30,864 bases of DNA. It comes from a virus. A model generated the notes under the pieces. It saw nothing but the letters and a program-made list of their open reading frames with translations. It was not told where the DNA came from and did not search any database. The position numbers and the translations under genes were made by a program. Below are positions 6,164-12,200 of the stretch, piece after piece (the stretch's first letter is position 1; each line of letters begins with the position of its first letter). The stretch spans positions 1-30,864 of IMG/VR virus record IMGVR_UViG_3300046782_000434; one strand, given 5' to 3'.

Positions 6164-6949
6164 ATGGATCATCAGACCTTGCTAGTGTGTGCACAAGCTT
6201 TAGCACATAGCATAGCTCCAGTATTAGACCATCACGCTCCTAGAGTAATAGTTCATAAAGAGAACGAGTCTACGGTGGTAGTAGTGCATGGAAACGGTGG
6301 GTCACCACGATCTATGGATTGGATCACTGATGAGCTTGTAAGAGAGCACCACAACGTAATCCAAGTAAAGCTACCTGGACATGGAACAACTCCTAAGGAC
6401 TTAGATGGCATCGAGCTTAAAGAGTTCGTTAATGCTGTTAAACGGGCAATAGGAGAAGCTAACCTCCTTACCCCTACTCAGGTGTACGTAGCTGGCTATA
6501 GCTTCGGTGGTGCCCTTGCTATTGCTTCTAGTGAGGATTCTACAGTGCAAGGAGGGATACTCTTTGCTCCTTCTTTTGGTCCAGTGCCCATAGTTAAGAC
6601 TCTGCTTGAGCGTAAACTTAAGAAGGTTCCAGCTAATACTCTGATGGATTGGTCAGAGACTGGGTATAAGCAGATCACTTACGAGCAAGCAGATCTCTTA
6701 CTAGCTAGGAACATCGAGATGGGTTCCATAGCTCTTAAGAAGACACTTAAAGCTAAGTTCCTATTGATCTCTGGGTCTAAGGATAACTACGCAGACCCCT
6801 CTCTAGTTAAAGCGTTCTGCGATTCTAATAATTGCGAGCTCATTACTTTTGACGCGGCGCATCATGACTTACTTGGTTCTGAAAGCTTTAAGGCCACCCT
6901 CTCAGAGAAGATCAATGCTTGGAGCAAGAATATTAGGAGTACCAAATGA
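6164..6949 (+). CDS. Alpha/beta hydrolase (serine esterase/lipase type)
   Basis: A 261-aa protein with all hallmarks of the alpha/beta hydrolase fold: the oxyanion strand-turn VVVVHGNGG (about residues 38-46), LPGHG at 70-74, the nucleophile elbow GYSFGG with Ser113, a late acid in SGSKDNYAD (Asp207 or Asp211) and the histidine in DAAHH (His233 or His234). A small lid region lies at about 140-190. It should hydrolyse an ester or similar bond; the layout resembles monoacylglycerol-lipase or carboxylesterase types. No signal peptide is seen, so it acts in the cytoplasm unless released at lysis. The ribosome site TTAGGAGG is strong, and the next gene starts in the ATGA overlap. In a phage it might attack host lipids, help lysis or detoxify a compound; the substrate is not readable. 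Confidence 0.85.
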   Translation: MDHQTLLVCAQALAHSIAPVLDHHAPRVIVHKENESTVVVVHGNGGSPRSMDWITDELVREHHNVIQVKLPGHGTTPKDLDGIELKEFVNAVKRAIGEANLLTPTQVYVAGYSFGGALAIASSEDSTVQGGILFAPSFGPVPIVKTLLERKLKKVPANTLMDWSETGYKQITYEQADLLLARNIEMGSIALKKTLKAKFLLISGSKDNYADPSLVKAFCDSNNCELITFDAAHHDLLGSESFKATLSEKINAWSKNIRSTK

Positions 6950-7110
6950 ATAAGCTAAAGCTAGATACCCAGAAGATAAACGACATGCTTTCTGCTCTGT
7001 CGTTCTTTGCAAAAGAATACCCAGATAAAAGAGGCTCTTTAGCTTCTAGGAAGAACATGAAGAAGATCTCTGTAGAGCTGTGGAAGTTATTGAAGAAGTC
7101 ACAACGTTAG
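6946..7110 (+). CDS. Small hypothetical basic protein
   Basis: A 54-aa ORF whose ATG overlaps the stop of the hydrolase gene (ATGA at 6946-6949), the usual sign of coupled translation. The product is Lys-rich and helical (MNKLKLDTQKINDMLSALSF, then KNMKKISVELWKLLKKSQ). It has no cysteine, signal or membrane segment. No family is recognised. It could be a small partner of the hydrolase or a nucleic-acid-binding peptide. Confidence 0.55.
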   Translation: MNKLKLDTQKINDMLSALSFFAKEYPDKRGSLASRKNMKKISVELWKLLKKSQR

Positions 7111-7125
7111 TGTATACAGCGTAAC

Positions 7126-7263
7126 ATGAGTGATCATGTAGCTAGAGAATTAATAGAGCAACTACAGGACAATGTCCTTGAGTTAGTAAAGGATACGAAC
7201 AGGTTAATCGAGCTAATAAATAAGCTCGAAAAGCGGATCTCTCTATTAGAGGCGAAGCAATGA
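7126..7263 (+). CDS. Small coiled-coil protein
   Basis: A 45-aa ORF made almost entirely of one heptad-like helix (ELIEQLQDNVLELVKD, then RLIELINKLEKRISLLEAK), so it very probably forms a parallel coiled coil. The start at 7126 has no strong ribosome site, but the stop overlaps the start of the next gene by an ATGA (7260-7263), which supports translation of the pair. It has no membrane segment, which argues against a spanin. Function unknown; it may oligomerise with the 66-aa protein that follows, which also starts with a coiled-coil helix. Confidence 0.5.
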   Translation: MSDHVARELIEQLQDNVLELVKDTNRLIELINKLEKRISLLEAKQ

Positions 7264-7460
7264 CTAAAGACATCCTGATCAAGAAGATAAAGACGTTAGA
7301 GGAAAAGAACCAGCTTTTGCTAAATGGATTTATGGAGCTGTGGTATAAGCAGATGTCTCAAAGTAGGTGGATGGTTAAATCAACCGCACCCGAATTAACG
7401 GGTGTAAGTAGGCTCAGTCTTCGAAAGAAGTTGGATAAAGCTGAAGGGACCACACGATAA
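7260..7460 (+). CDS. Small helical protein
   Basis: A 66-aa protein with an N-terminal amphipathic helix (LIKKIKTLEEKNQLLLNG) and a basic C-terminal part with a helix-turn-like stretch (ELTGVSRLSLRKKLDKAEG). The tail resembles the end of small DNA-binding helices of Fis type, but it is too short to name. The start overlaps the previous stop (ATGA), and the stop is immediately followed by the next gene's ATG at 7461. It is a member of the rightward early-type operon. Confidence 0.55.
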   Translation: MTKDILIKKIKTLEEKNQLLLNGFMELWYKQMSQSRWMVKSTAPELTGVSRLSLRKKLDKAEGTTR

Positions 7461-7835
7461 ATGAAACCCGGTAGAGAGCTAGACGCCCTAATCGCAGAGA
7501 AGGTGATGGGAGCGACAAGGCTTCCTGGTTACAATGTGCTGACTGTCTGCAATACTGGGCGCATAAGAGATCATTGGCCTGTCCCAGATTGGGACACCGG
7601 CGAGTGTATTCCATTTTATTCAACGAACATACTCGCAGCTTGGGAAGTGGTGGAGAAGATTAAGTCCCTTACAGAATATAACGGGAAGCTTCATGCTACG
7701 CGTGAGCCTTGGTTGGTCTTCTGCACGAACCTGTCAGATATCGACGATGGCTTTAATTTGAACTTCTGGGATGTGAACCCACTCACAATCTGTTTGGCGG
7801 CCATAGAGACGATTGGTGTGTCTAACCCCTCCTAG
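7461..7835 (+). CDS. Phage ABA-sandwich domain protein
   Basis: A 124-aa protein that matches the common phage ABA-sandwich family: an N-terminal helix beginning ELDALIAEKVMG, a central tract ending in Y-S-T-N-I-x-A-A-W-E-V-V-E-K at about residues 53-66, and a C-terminal strand-helix leading to LTICLAAIETIG. These are the family's signature features. The function of the family is unknown; members lie in phage early or accessory regions and may bind small molecules or nucleic acids. The length is usual for the family. It is the last gene of the tight rightward operon that starts at 5907. Confidence 0.8.
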   Translation: MKPGRELDALIAEKVMGATRLPGYNVLTVCNTGRIRDHWPVPDWDTGECIPFYSTNILAAWEVVEKIKSLTEYNGKLHATREPWLVFCTNLSDIDDGFNLNFWDVNPLTICLAAIETIGVSNPS

Positions 7836-7885
7836 GCATGGACCGACACACTTACGCTTCTCCCAGGGGCTGTTAAAGTCTCTAT

Positions 7886-8113
7886 ATGAGGAACGTAATA
7901 GCTTTGGTCTTTGTCTGTTTGATTGCTCGTCAGCAAGGTGATGTAGATTACCTATTTAACTGGTGCTACTTCAAAACTAACAAAGAATGCTTAGAAGCTA
8001 AGGGGTTTCTAAAAGAAAAGGGTGACGAACTAAAATGTTCTTCTAAACCCGCTTTGACAGGAAAGATCAGGTATGAGCCTTTTGAGAAGAAAAAGATTCC
8101 AGAAAAGATCTAG
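7886..8113 (+). CDS. Small exported Cx7C protein, copy 2
   Basis: A 75-aa protein with a hydrophobic N-terminus (RNVIALVFVCLIA) likely to serve as a signal or anchor, then a polar domain with cysteines at 27, 35 and 51 and a Lys-rich tail. The C-x7-C spacing and the Lys50-Cys51 pair match the 76-aa protein at 3977-4207; the two also have nearly the same length. Both converge with a YLGHFR gene and share a CTAG at the stops (here 8110-8113). I infer diverged paralogs of an exported, possibly disulfide-bonded protein. The ribosome site is weak: the nearest AGGGG is 14-19 bases upstream, so the start is less certain. Confidence 0.6.
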   Translation: MRNVIALVFVCLIARQQGDVDYLFNWCYFKTNKECLEAKGFLKEKGDELKCSSKPALTGKIRYEPFEKKKIPEKI

Positions 8114-8370
8114 TCTTCGCCTCTAGCTTTATCGAGTCCCCTTTGAACATAAGCTCCGGCAGGAGACATGCCCTTGTACTTAGCTTCTTTAGCATCTGAT
8201 TTGGCTTTATCTGCTGCATCATAGCCAGCAAACATCTCTTCGCATTTGGCCTTGTCAGCTGCACCTTCACACCGGTTATGGCCCTCATTCAGGTATTTAT
8301 CCTGACGGAAGTGCCCGAGGTATGCTTGGTTGTCCATCTTAGCCCAGTCGCTTGGTTTACGAACCTTCAT
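8110..8370 (-). CDS. YLGHFR-motif protein, copy B
   Basis: An 86-aa protein beginning with the shared block: K-x-R-K-P-S-D-W-A-K, then YLGHFRQDKYLNEGHN (about residues 17-32). It then carries C-E-G-A-A-D-K-A-K-C-E-E-M-F (Cys34 and Cys43), followed by an Ala/Lys-rich helix. That Cys pattern (C-x-G-A-x-D-x3-C-x2-M-aromatic) recurs in the lipoprotein at 8673-9047. The ATG overlaps the stop of copy C (ATGA at 8367-8370), so the two paralogs are translated as a pair. No signal peptide is visible. Function unknown. Confidence 0.7.
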   Translation of the reverse strand: MKVRKPSDWAKMDNQAYLGHFRQDKYLNEGHNRCEGAADKAKCEEMFAGYDAADKAKSDAKEAKYKGMSPAGAYVQRGLDKARGED

Positions 8371-8603
8371 TTGCCTAATCCCCCTTCTTTAAGAGCCATA
8401 CCAGCATATGGACTCCTAGCCTTTAGGAATCTGATCTCTTTAGGTGAAGCAGGCTTCTTAAAAGGAGCTCCCTGCTGAGTAATACCAGGAAGTCCCGGGA
8501 AGATGTCATTGTGTCCCTGGTCTAGGTACTTATCTTCCCTAAAGTGTCCCAGGTATTCTTGGTTATTGCATTTAGCCCAATCAGAAGGTCGTCGGATATC
8601 CAT
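8367..8603 (-). CDS. YLGHFR-motif protein, copy C
   Basis: A 78-aa protein from ATG 8603, chosen over the TTG at 8621 because the N-terminus then aligns with copies A and B. It carries M-D-I-R-R-P-S-D-W-A-K, then YLGHFREDKYLDQGHN. After the block come a Gly/Pro-rich tract (IFPGLPGITQQG, shared in part with 'HND..PG' of copy A) and a basic C-terminus. It is the first gene of the leftward pair C-B. Its start is 69 bases from the divergent lipoprotein gene at 8673, so promoters for both lie in 8604-8672. Function unknown. Confidence 0.7.
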   Translation of the reverse strand: MDIRRPSDWAKCNNQEYLGHFREDKYLDQGHNDIFPGLPGITQQGAPFKKPASPKEIRFLKARSPYAGMALKEGGLGK

Positions 8604-8672
8604 GTGCCAAGTCTGACACAATTACGAAACCTAAAGAAGCTTGAGATCATAGTCATATAGGAGAACGTTGTT

Positions 8673-9047
8673 ATGAAAACTTACTTTTACCTCTCTGCCC
8701 TAACCTATGCTCTAGCCTTCATTGTGACTGGCTGTGCCTCTGGCGCTTATAAGAACTGCAAGGGTGCCCCTGATGAGTCCTACTGCCAAAAGATGTACGA
8801 CAATATCAGCGCTAAACAAGCCATGGTCCTAGACACGATTAAAGAGTTTAAGAAGGATCAGACTGAAGAAGGCTATGCGTTAGACACGGTGTGCGCTGAA
8901 GAAAAAGCCCCCCAAGCATCTTGTGTGTTTAACTGCGCTAAAGATGAGCAGCCTCATACTTGGCAAGAATGTGCACAGACATGCAGAGACATGCAGATCT
9001 CTCATAATTTTGTGGAACATTATAAAAGAACTCGGTATTCACGGTAA
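8673..9047 (+). CDS. Cys-rich lipoprotein
   Basis: A 124-aa protein with a signal peptide (MKTYFYLSALTYALAFIVTG) ending in the lipobox V-T-G-Cys21, so it should be lipid-anchored in the host membrane. The mature part has many cysteines, including C-K-G-A-P-D-E-S-Y-C-Q-K-M-Y (Cys29, Cys38) and a C-terminal group (S-C-V-F-N-C near 83, then E-C-A-Q-T-C), which suggests several disulfides. The first Cys motif has the same spacing and residues as one in YLGHFR copy B. The ribosome site AGGAGA is good. Phage lipoproteins often block superinfection or act in lysis; either is possible. It is divergent from copy C and is followed directly by the second RNA candidate. Confidence 0.75.
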   Translation: MKTYFYLSALTYALAFIVTGCASGAYKNCKGAPDESYCQKMYDNISAKQAMVLDTIKEFKKDQTEEGYALDTVCAEEKAPQASCVFNCAKDEQPHTWQECAQTCRDMQISHNFVEHYKRTRYSR

Positions 9048-9250
9048 CGTTGAGCGCAAGTCGGCACGGGAAGCTGTGGAATAGGCCTGGAGATTAGGGA
9101 CTGGTCTTGAGCCAGCGGCACATAATCGAAGCGCCCCACTGGAGACGTGCGACGAAATGGGATGAAAAAGAAACAAGGCGACTGGCGTGTCTCCCATACT
9201 GTTCGCCAGTCCGGCAGGAGTCGCGTCCTGCACTGCGCTCACCTTTTAAT
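9048..9250 (+). ncRNA. Structured small RNA candidate, about 200 nt
   Basis: The non-coding interval after the lipoprotein gene folds on paper into a closed RNA. TGAGCGCA (9051-9058) pairs with TGCGCTCA (9234-9241). GTC-G-GCACG (9060-9068) pairs with CGTGC-GAC (9146-9153) with one bulge. CTGGT (9101-9105) pairs with GCCAG (9111-9115) using a U-G pair that exists only on the + strand. GACTGGCG (9180-9187) pairs perfectly with CGCCAGTC (9204-9211), and GCAGGA (9214-9219) with TCCTGC (9226-9231). The loop of the 8-bp hairpin can pair with GGAGAC (9141-9146) or ATGGGA (9157-9162), a possible pseudoknot. CCTTTTA follows the closing stem, a modest terminator-like end. TATAAA at 9021-9026 could be its -10 box. 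It does not match the consensus I know for 6S, SRP, RNase P or tmRNA. Confidence 0.5.
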
Positions 9251-9286
9251 CCTCAAAGATAGAGAAAGTGTGTTACACGGTAAACC

Positions 9287-9388
9287 ATGTGGCGGAAACT
9301 GTGGTTGTTAATAGCCGGAATAGGATGGTTTGGGTTTTGGATATTTATTGTGTCCTACATGACAATTTATATGGTGCTGCGTGATTAG
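9287..9388 (+). CDS. 33-aa single-pass membrane protein
   Basis: A 33-aa ORF whose product is a single hydrophobic, Trp-rich helix (LWLLIAGIGWFGFWIFIVSY, about residues 5-24) with a basic N-terminus (MWRK) and a short C-tail ending LRD. It is too short for a classical holin but could be a holin-like, antiholin or membrane-toxin peptide, or a membrane anchor for a partner. Its last 8 bases overlap the GTG start of the lipoprotein gene at 9381, which suggests coupling. The ribosome site is weak (ACGG). Credible mainly for its clean transmembrane helix and overlap. Confidence 0.45.
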   Translation: MWRKLWLLIAGIGWFGFWIFIVSYMTIYMVLRD

Positions 9389-10781
9389 ATCGAAGCACTT
9401 AACTAGTATTTTAATACTACTCACAGCCTGTGCCCATACACCGGCAAGGCCGTTTAATGCTGAAGTTCAAGAATCGTGCTCTGCAATCTTTAGGGCACAG
9501 GAAGTCTCTGTTGTAAGAGAAGGGACCCTATTTACATTTAGATTCAGTCAACCAGTGGATCTTGTCTATTCAATCAACGGTGACCCACTCGTATTAGAGT
9601 CATCGACAGTTGTATCGGTAACCCCAGAAATGACTCTAGTCGGGAGTGACATCACAAACGGGATGATGAAGAACCCTCCTGTTACTCCGCAAACTTCAAA
9701 GCAAGCTTACGACAGCAGAACGCCTTATGGGTTTGATAGGACTCTACTTGCTACGTTACCGATCCAAATAAACGAAGGTGATTCCCTAGTTGTAGCGCAC
9801 TCAGAGATCCCGACAGGGCATTTCGCATTTGATGGATCTCCAAAGATCTCCTTCATAGAATCTGCAGCAGTGCTTACTGGTTGGAATAAACAAGACGTTT
9901 GTAGTTCTTACGTCCTTAGTCAGAACCGAGTCACACTGTTTAGGCCAAGTTTCTCTGGAGTAAAGCAAGCCTTTGACGGTATTCACTTTAGATTCGATAA
10001 ACTACCCATACCAATTCACATCCCAAATCCACCCAGCGTGAATTTATTCCTAGGGTCGTCTCCAAAGTTAAATCTAACTAGTTCTTCATGGGCAGGGGAA
10101 TATTGGTCTCCAAATGATTTAGGAGAAAACTATCAAGCATATCTTGGAAGACTTTGGGGTGAGCGCTTACTTCTAGCGATGGGTGACTCTGTAAACTTCG
10201 AGCAAAAGATTGAGTTATTGGTAACAGCGGTTCAGAACCAAATTGATATTGTAGGAGTACTAAAGGGGGGCGGGGGATGGCCAGCAGAAGACGGCGGAGG
10301 CCATCAAATCGGATTACTCGCTCAGATTAGATTCTTTGGTCACATGTTTGACCAGCCAGATCTCGCACACCCATTACTCAATGACGGTAAGTTTACGGAG
10401 CACAACGGACAATTTTATTTGTCTGGCCCAGGATTCTTTTACGAGCCAAATCAGAAGTCTCTTTGGCGGATGTCACTTGGTGGCGCTCCACTAATGGAGC
10501 AGAGCGCATTAAGCTGGGATGCAACCGCAAGACATTCTATGTTGTATCTCGCGTGTTGCACCGTATCTCAAAGCATGGCCGGATGGATGGCTTTATCCAT
10601 CTTGGGAGTATTTGATTCGCAGAATGATCCAGCGGACAAACAGCTCCATGATTTTACTAAATGGTATTTCGCTCCTATTAGTCCACAGTTCCAAGTAGAC
10701 GCTAATATTCCAGGACTATGGTCCTCGGTGAGCGGGATCGCGGCGCAACTCATGCCTCAGTATGGAGAAGCGTTTCGATGA
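9381..10781 (+). CDS. Large lipoprotein, possible polysaccharide-active enzyme
   Basis: A 466-aa protein starting at GTG 9381. The N-terminus has basic residues, a short hydrophobic core (LTSILILL) and a lipobox L-T-A-Cys17, so it should be exported and lipid-anchored. The first half is beta-rich (about residues 30-215); the second half is helical and aromatic, with GEYWSPNDLGENYQAYLG near 240 and a striking GGGGWPAEDGGGHQIG at about 295-311, followed by helices. The layout (beta domain plus helical barrel-like part with a Gly-rich H/D motif) recalls polysaccharide lyases and related phage proteins, but I cannot name the family. It could modify the host surface glycan to block reinfection. 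The next gene starts in the ATGA overlap. Confidence 0.6.
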   Translation: MIRSKHLTSILILLTACAHTPARPFNAEVQESCSAIFRAQEVSVVREGTLFTFRFSQPVDLVYSINGDPLVLESSTVVSVTPEMTLVGSDITNGMMKNPPVTPQTSKQAYDSRTPYGFDRTLLATLPIQINEGDSLVVAHSEIPTGHFAFDGSPKISFIESAAVLTGWNKQDVCSSYVLSQNRVTLFRPSFSGVKQAFDGIHFRFDKLPIPIHIPNPPSVNLFLGSSPKLNLTSSSWAGEYWSPNDLGENYQAYLGRLWGERLLLAMGDSVNFEQKIELLVTAVQNQIDIVGVLKGGGGWPAEDGGGHQIGLLAQIRFFGHMFDQPDLAHPLLNDGKFTEHNGQFYLSGPGFFYEPNQKSLWRMSLGGAPLMEQSALSWDATARHSMLYLACCTVSQSMAGWMALSILGVFDSQNDPADKQLHDFTKWYFAPISPQFQVDANIPGLWSSVSGIAAQLMPQYGEAFR

Positions 10782-11074
10782 GTGACTGGCAAGAAGTCGC
10801 TAAAGAGTTTGGATGGGATGCTGCAGGCGAACTTGAAGACGCGTCCAACACTGCAGCGGAGCGTATGTCTAAAGAGATCGTGAGGCTTCGGATTTGGTCA
10901 TCAGACAGCCACGTAACTGACTTGGAAGATATTCTCAAAGCCGAACGCACTTACAGCGAGAAGCTGAGAGAGGCGCTGGTTGCAGTAGACGGATGTTCAA
11001 GTCTACTCTGTGGTCAATGTCATGAACAGATTGATCTAGCTCTCGCCACGAAGCGGCCAGGAGAAGATAAATGA
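10778..11074 (+). CDS. Hypothetical small Cys-bearing protein
   Basis: A 98-aa protein from ATG 10778, which overlaps the previous stop (10779-10781) and has GGAGA upstream; the longer frame from 10718 would lie wholly within the lipoprotein gene. The N-terminus (MSDWQEVAKEFGWDAAGELE) and middle are helical, with a predicted amphipathic helix at about 50-70. Near the C-terminus is C-S-S-L-L-C-G-Q-C, which could bind a metal. The following gene overlaps by four bases. No family is recognised. Confidence 0.6.
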   Translation: MSDWQEVAKEFGWDAAGELEDASNTAAERMSKEIVRLRIWSSDSHVTDLEDILKAERTYSEKLREALVAVDGCSSLLCGQCHEQIDLALATKRPGEDK

Positions 11075-11271
11075 GTGACTTCTGTAAGCAGTGCTCAATA
11101 AAAATATTTAAGGAAGACTTTAAAGACCTTGCAGGGTTGGGGCAACGGGCGGAAGTTCTTTGCGAAGAATGTGGCCCGATATTTGTAAACATGGATGGGG
11201 AGCGCATGGGCACAAGCGACAAAGAGCCGTATGAATTTTTCGAGATTAAAGCCCCAGGGGAGGAGAGGTGA
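11071..11271 (+). CDS. Phage zinc-ribbon protein, MSDFCKQCS family
   Basis: A 66-aa protein with Cys5-x2-Cys8 and Cys31-x2-Cys34 in the contexts F-C-K-Q-C and C-E-E-C-G-P. This pattern, with EDFKDLAGL between, matches a family of small phage zinc-ribbon proteins that I have seen repeatedly in phage accessory regions. Function unknown. It overlaps its neighbours by four bases on each side, so it is part of the same operon (10778-11865). Confidence 0.75.
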   Translation: MSDFCKQCSIKIFKEDFKDLAGLGQRAEVLCEECGPIFVNMDGERMGTSDKEPYEFFEIKAPGEER

Positions 11272-11480
11272 AGATTGCAGAAATTCTAAAACTCTACTTG
11301 GCGATTAAAGGCGTCACAATTCGTGAATTTGGTAAAGAGATAGGGATATCTGGTTCTACTGTAAGTCGGATTACAAATGGTGGAGTTATGGATCTTTACA
11401 CGTATCTTAAATTGAATTCATGGTTGTTTGGTGAAACAAATCATCCCGGAATTGTGAGGTCGAAATGCCAGAAGAACTAA
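11268..11480 (+). CDS. XRE-type helix-turn-helix regulator
   Basis: A 70-aa protein that reads as a minimal Cro/C1-type DNA-binding domain: helix 1 (AEILKLYLAIKG), helices 2-3 (TIREFGKEIGISGSTVSRI, about residues 17-35; the last is the recognition helix) and two further helices (TYLKLNSWLFG). It starts at a GTG overlapping the previous stop, with GGAGGAGAG as a strong ribosome site. It likely binds an operator as a dimer and controls nearby phage promoters; the dyads in the 5166-5183 and 12166-12173 intervals are candidate sites, though this is unproven. Its end overlaps the next gene by 16 bases. Confidence 0.75.
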   Translation: MKIAEILKLYLAIKGVTIREFGKEIGISGSTVSRITNGGVMDLYTYLKLNSWLFGETNHPGIVRSKCQKN

Positions 11481-11650
11481 ATGTTAACATCACGGGCGGC
11501 CCTAAAATTACCCTGCCATCTGTTACGGAAGCCGCCATGCAAACCCTGGATGTTCTCTTAGGTGTGACTAATGTTCTTGAGAAGATGTGGTCGGCGAATA
11601 TTGGGGCCACTTACAATATTGAAGTAGATACAGATAAGTTAATCAAATGA
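11465..11650 (+). CDS. Hypothetical small protein
   Basis: A 61-aa protein, starting at ATG 11465 with GAGG five bases upstream and overlapping the regulator's end by 16 bases. It has a beta-strand N-terminus (LNVNITGGPKITLP), a helix (SVTEAAMQTLDVLLGVTNVLEKMW) and a strand at the C-terminus. No cysteine or signal. Its stop overlaps the next start (11647). No family is recognised. Confidence 0.55.
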   Translation: MPEELNVNITGGPKITLPSVTEAAMQTLDVLLGVTNVLEKMWSANIGATYNIEVDTDKLIK

Positions 11651-11865
11651 AATTGATTCTAGAATTCGATCTTCCAGACGACCAAGAGGAGTTTGAGATT
11701 CATAAAAAGGCCTTAGCCATGGACGCTATGATTAACGAATTCAATAATTATATAAGGGCAGAGATTAAGTACAAAGAGCCTAAACATAGGGCTAGTGTCC
11801 AAGAGATCTATCAAGAGTGGCATGAACGTCTCGAATCAATTGGAACAAGCCCGTCAAAAACTTGA
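11647..11865 (+). CDS. Small acidic phage protein, MKLILEFDLPDDQEE family
   Basis: A 72-aa protein starting MKLILEFDLPDDQEEFEIHK, a start shared by a large family of phage proteins of 70-100 aa with the pattern [IV]-x-F-x-L-P-[ED]-D-x-E-E followed by helices. Their function is unknown; they are found in early or accessory operons. The rest is helical, with an internal EFNNYIRAEIKYK segment. It is the last gene of the operon beginning at 10778 and is followed by a hairpin with a T-rich tail at 11894-11917. Confidence 0.75.
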   Translation: MKLILEFDLPDDQEEFEIHKKALAMDAMINEFNNYIRAEIKYKEPKHRASVQEIYQEWHERLESIGTSPSKT

Positions 11866-11893
11866 TATTTAACTGGCTTGGTTTATTCTTATT

Positions 11894-11917
11894 GAAGCGA
11901 TTAGGGCTTCTCTCTTT
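11894..11917 (+). terminator. Possible intrinsic terminator of the 10778-11865 operon
   Basis: GAAGC (11894-11898) and GCTTC (11906-11910) form a 5-bp stem with a 7-base loop, followed by TCTCTTT. The stem is short and the tail imperfect, but its place, just after the last gene of a rightward operon and before a leftward gene, supports a stop in transcription. Confidence 0.4.
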
Positions 11918-11919
11918 GG

Positions 11920-11952
11920 CTCGGGGCAGCGCACAAGGACGTGCCTCCCGAG
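11920..11952. terminator. Two-tier hairpin between convergent genes
   Basis: CTCGGG (11920-11925) pairs with CCCGAG (11947-11952), and inside it GCAC (11931-11934) with GTGC (11941-11944). It lies between the convergent genes ending at 11865 and 11957. No clear T-run follows on either strand, so it may be a pause or protein-bound terminator, or a 3' end stabiliser. Confidence 0.35.
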
Positions 11953-11956
11953 TGCT

Positions 11957-12136
11957 TTAAGCCTTAGCCTTACGTTTCTTTCCAGCCGAAGCCATCTTAG
12001 CCATTTTTTCTTTACCGAATTTTTTACGTCCCACCGCAGCGGCAACAGCCTTAGGATTCTTAACCCCGCCCTTAGCTTTAAGCTGTTCGACCATATTCTT
12101 GAATCGTTTACCTGAACCTAATTTAGGCTTAGCCAT
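11957..12136 (-). CDS. Very basic small protein (MAKPKLGSGKRF...)
   Basis: A 59-aa protein, nearly one third Lys/Arg, starting MAKPKLGSGKRFKNMVEQLK and continuing with GGVKNPKAVAAAVGRKKFG and a Lys-rich tail. It matches a recognisable class of short phage proteins with G-[VI]-x-[ND]-P-x-A-[VL]-A-A-x-[VI]-G-R-K-K-[FY]-G. The function is unknown; a DNA-binding or condensing role is plausible from charge alone. The ribosome site GGAGATAAAGAA lies well placed. It stands alone on the - strand, divergent from the structural module at 12201. Confidence 0.75.
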   Translation of the reverse strand: MAKPKLGSGKRFKNMVEQLKAKGGVKNPKAVAAAVGRKKFGKEKMAKMASAGKKRKAKA

Positions 12137-12156
12137 TTCTTTATCTCCGAGTTACG

Positions 12157-12185
12157 TTGTGTACGGGTTAACCAAAGAATAAAAT
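12157..12185 (+). promoter_or_regulatory. Possible promoter for the structural module
   Basis: TTGTGT (12157-12162) and TAAAAT (12180-12185) are 17 bases apart, a fair -35/-10 pair with a good -10. The spacer holds the palindrome GGTTAACC (12166-12173), a possible operator. The predicted start near 12192 leaves a very short leader before the GTG at 12201, which weakens the call. The interval is the only space in front of the long rightward structural run. Confidence 0.3.
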
Positions 12186-12200
12186 ATTACAGGGGTTAAG

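Noticed and set aside
6164-6949. LysB-type mycolate esterase role for the alpha/beta hydrolase
   Set aside because: No sign of a mycolic-acid host, and the nucleophile elbow and length do not specifically indicate LysB.
7126-7460. Spanin pair for the two small coiled-coil ORFs
   Set aside because: Neither has a transmembrane helix or lipobox.
7886-8370. Toxin-antitoxin interpretation of the convergent Cx7C/YLGHFR pairs
   Set aside because: Known pairs are usually co-directional, and no toxin fold or antitoxin DNA-binding domain is visible.
9039-9242. 67-codon open frame on - strand opposite the second RNA candidate
   Set aside because: No ribosome site and unusual residues; the paired helices explain the sequence better.
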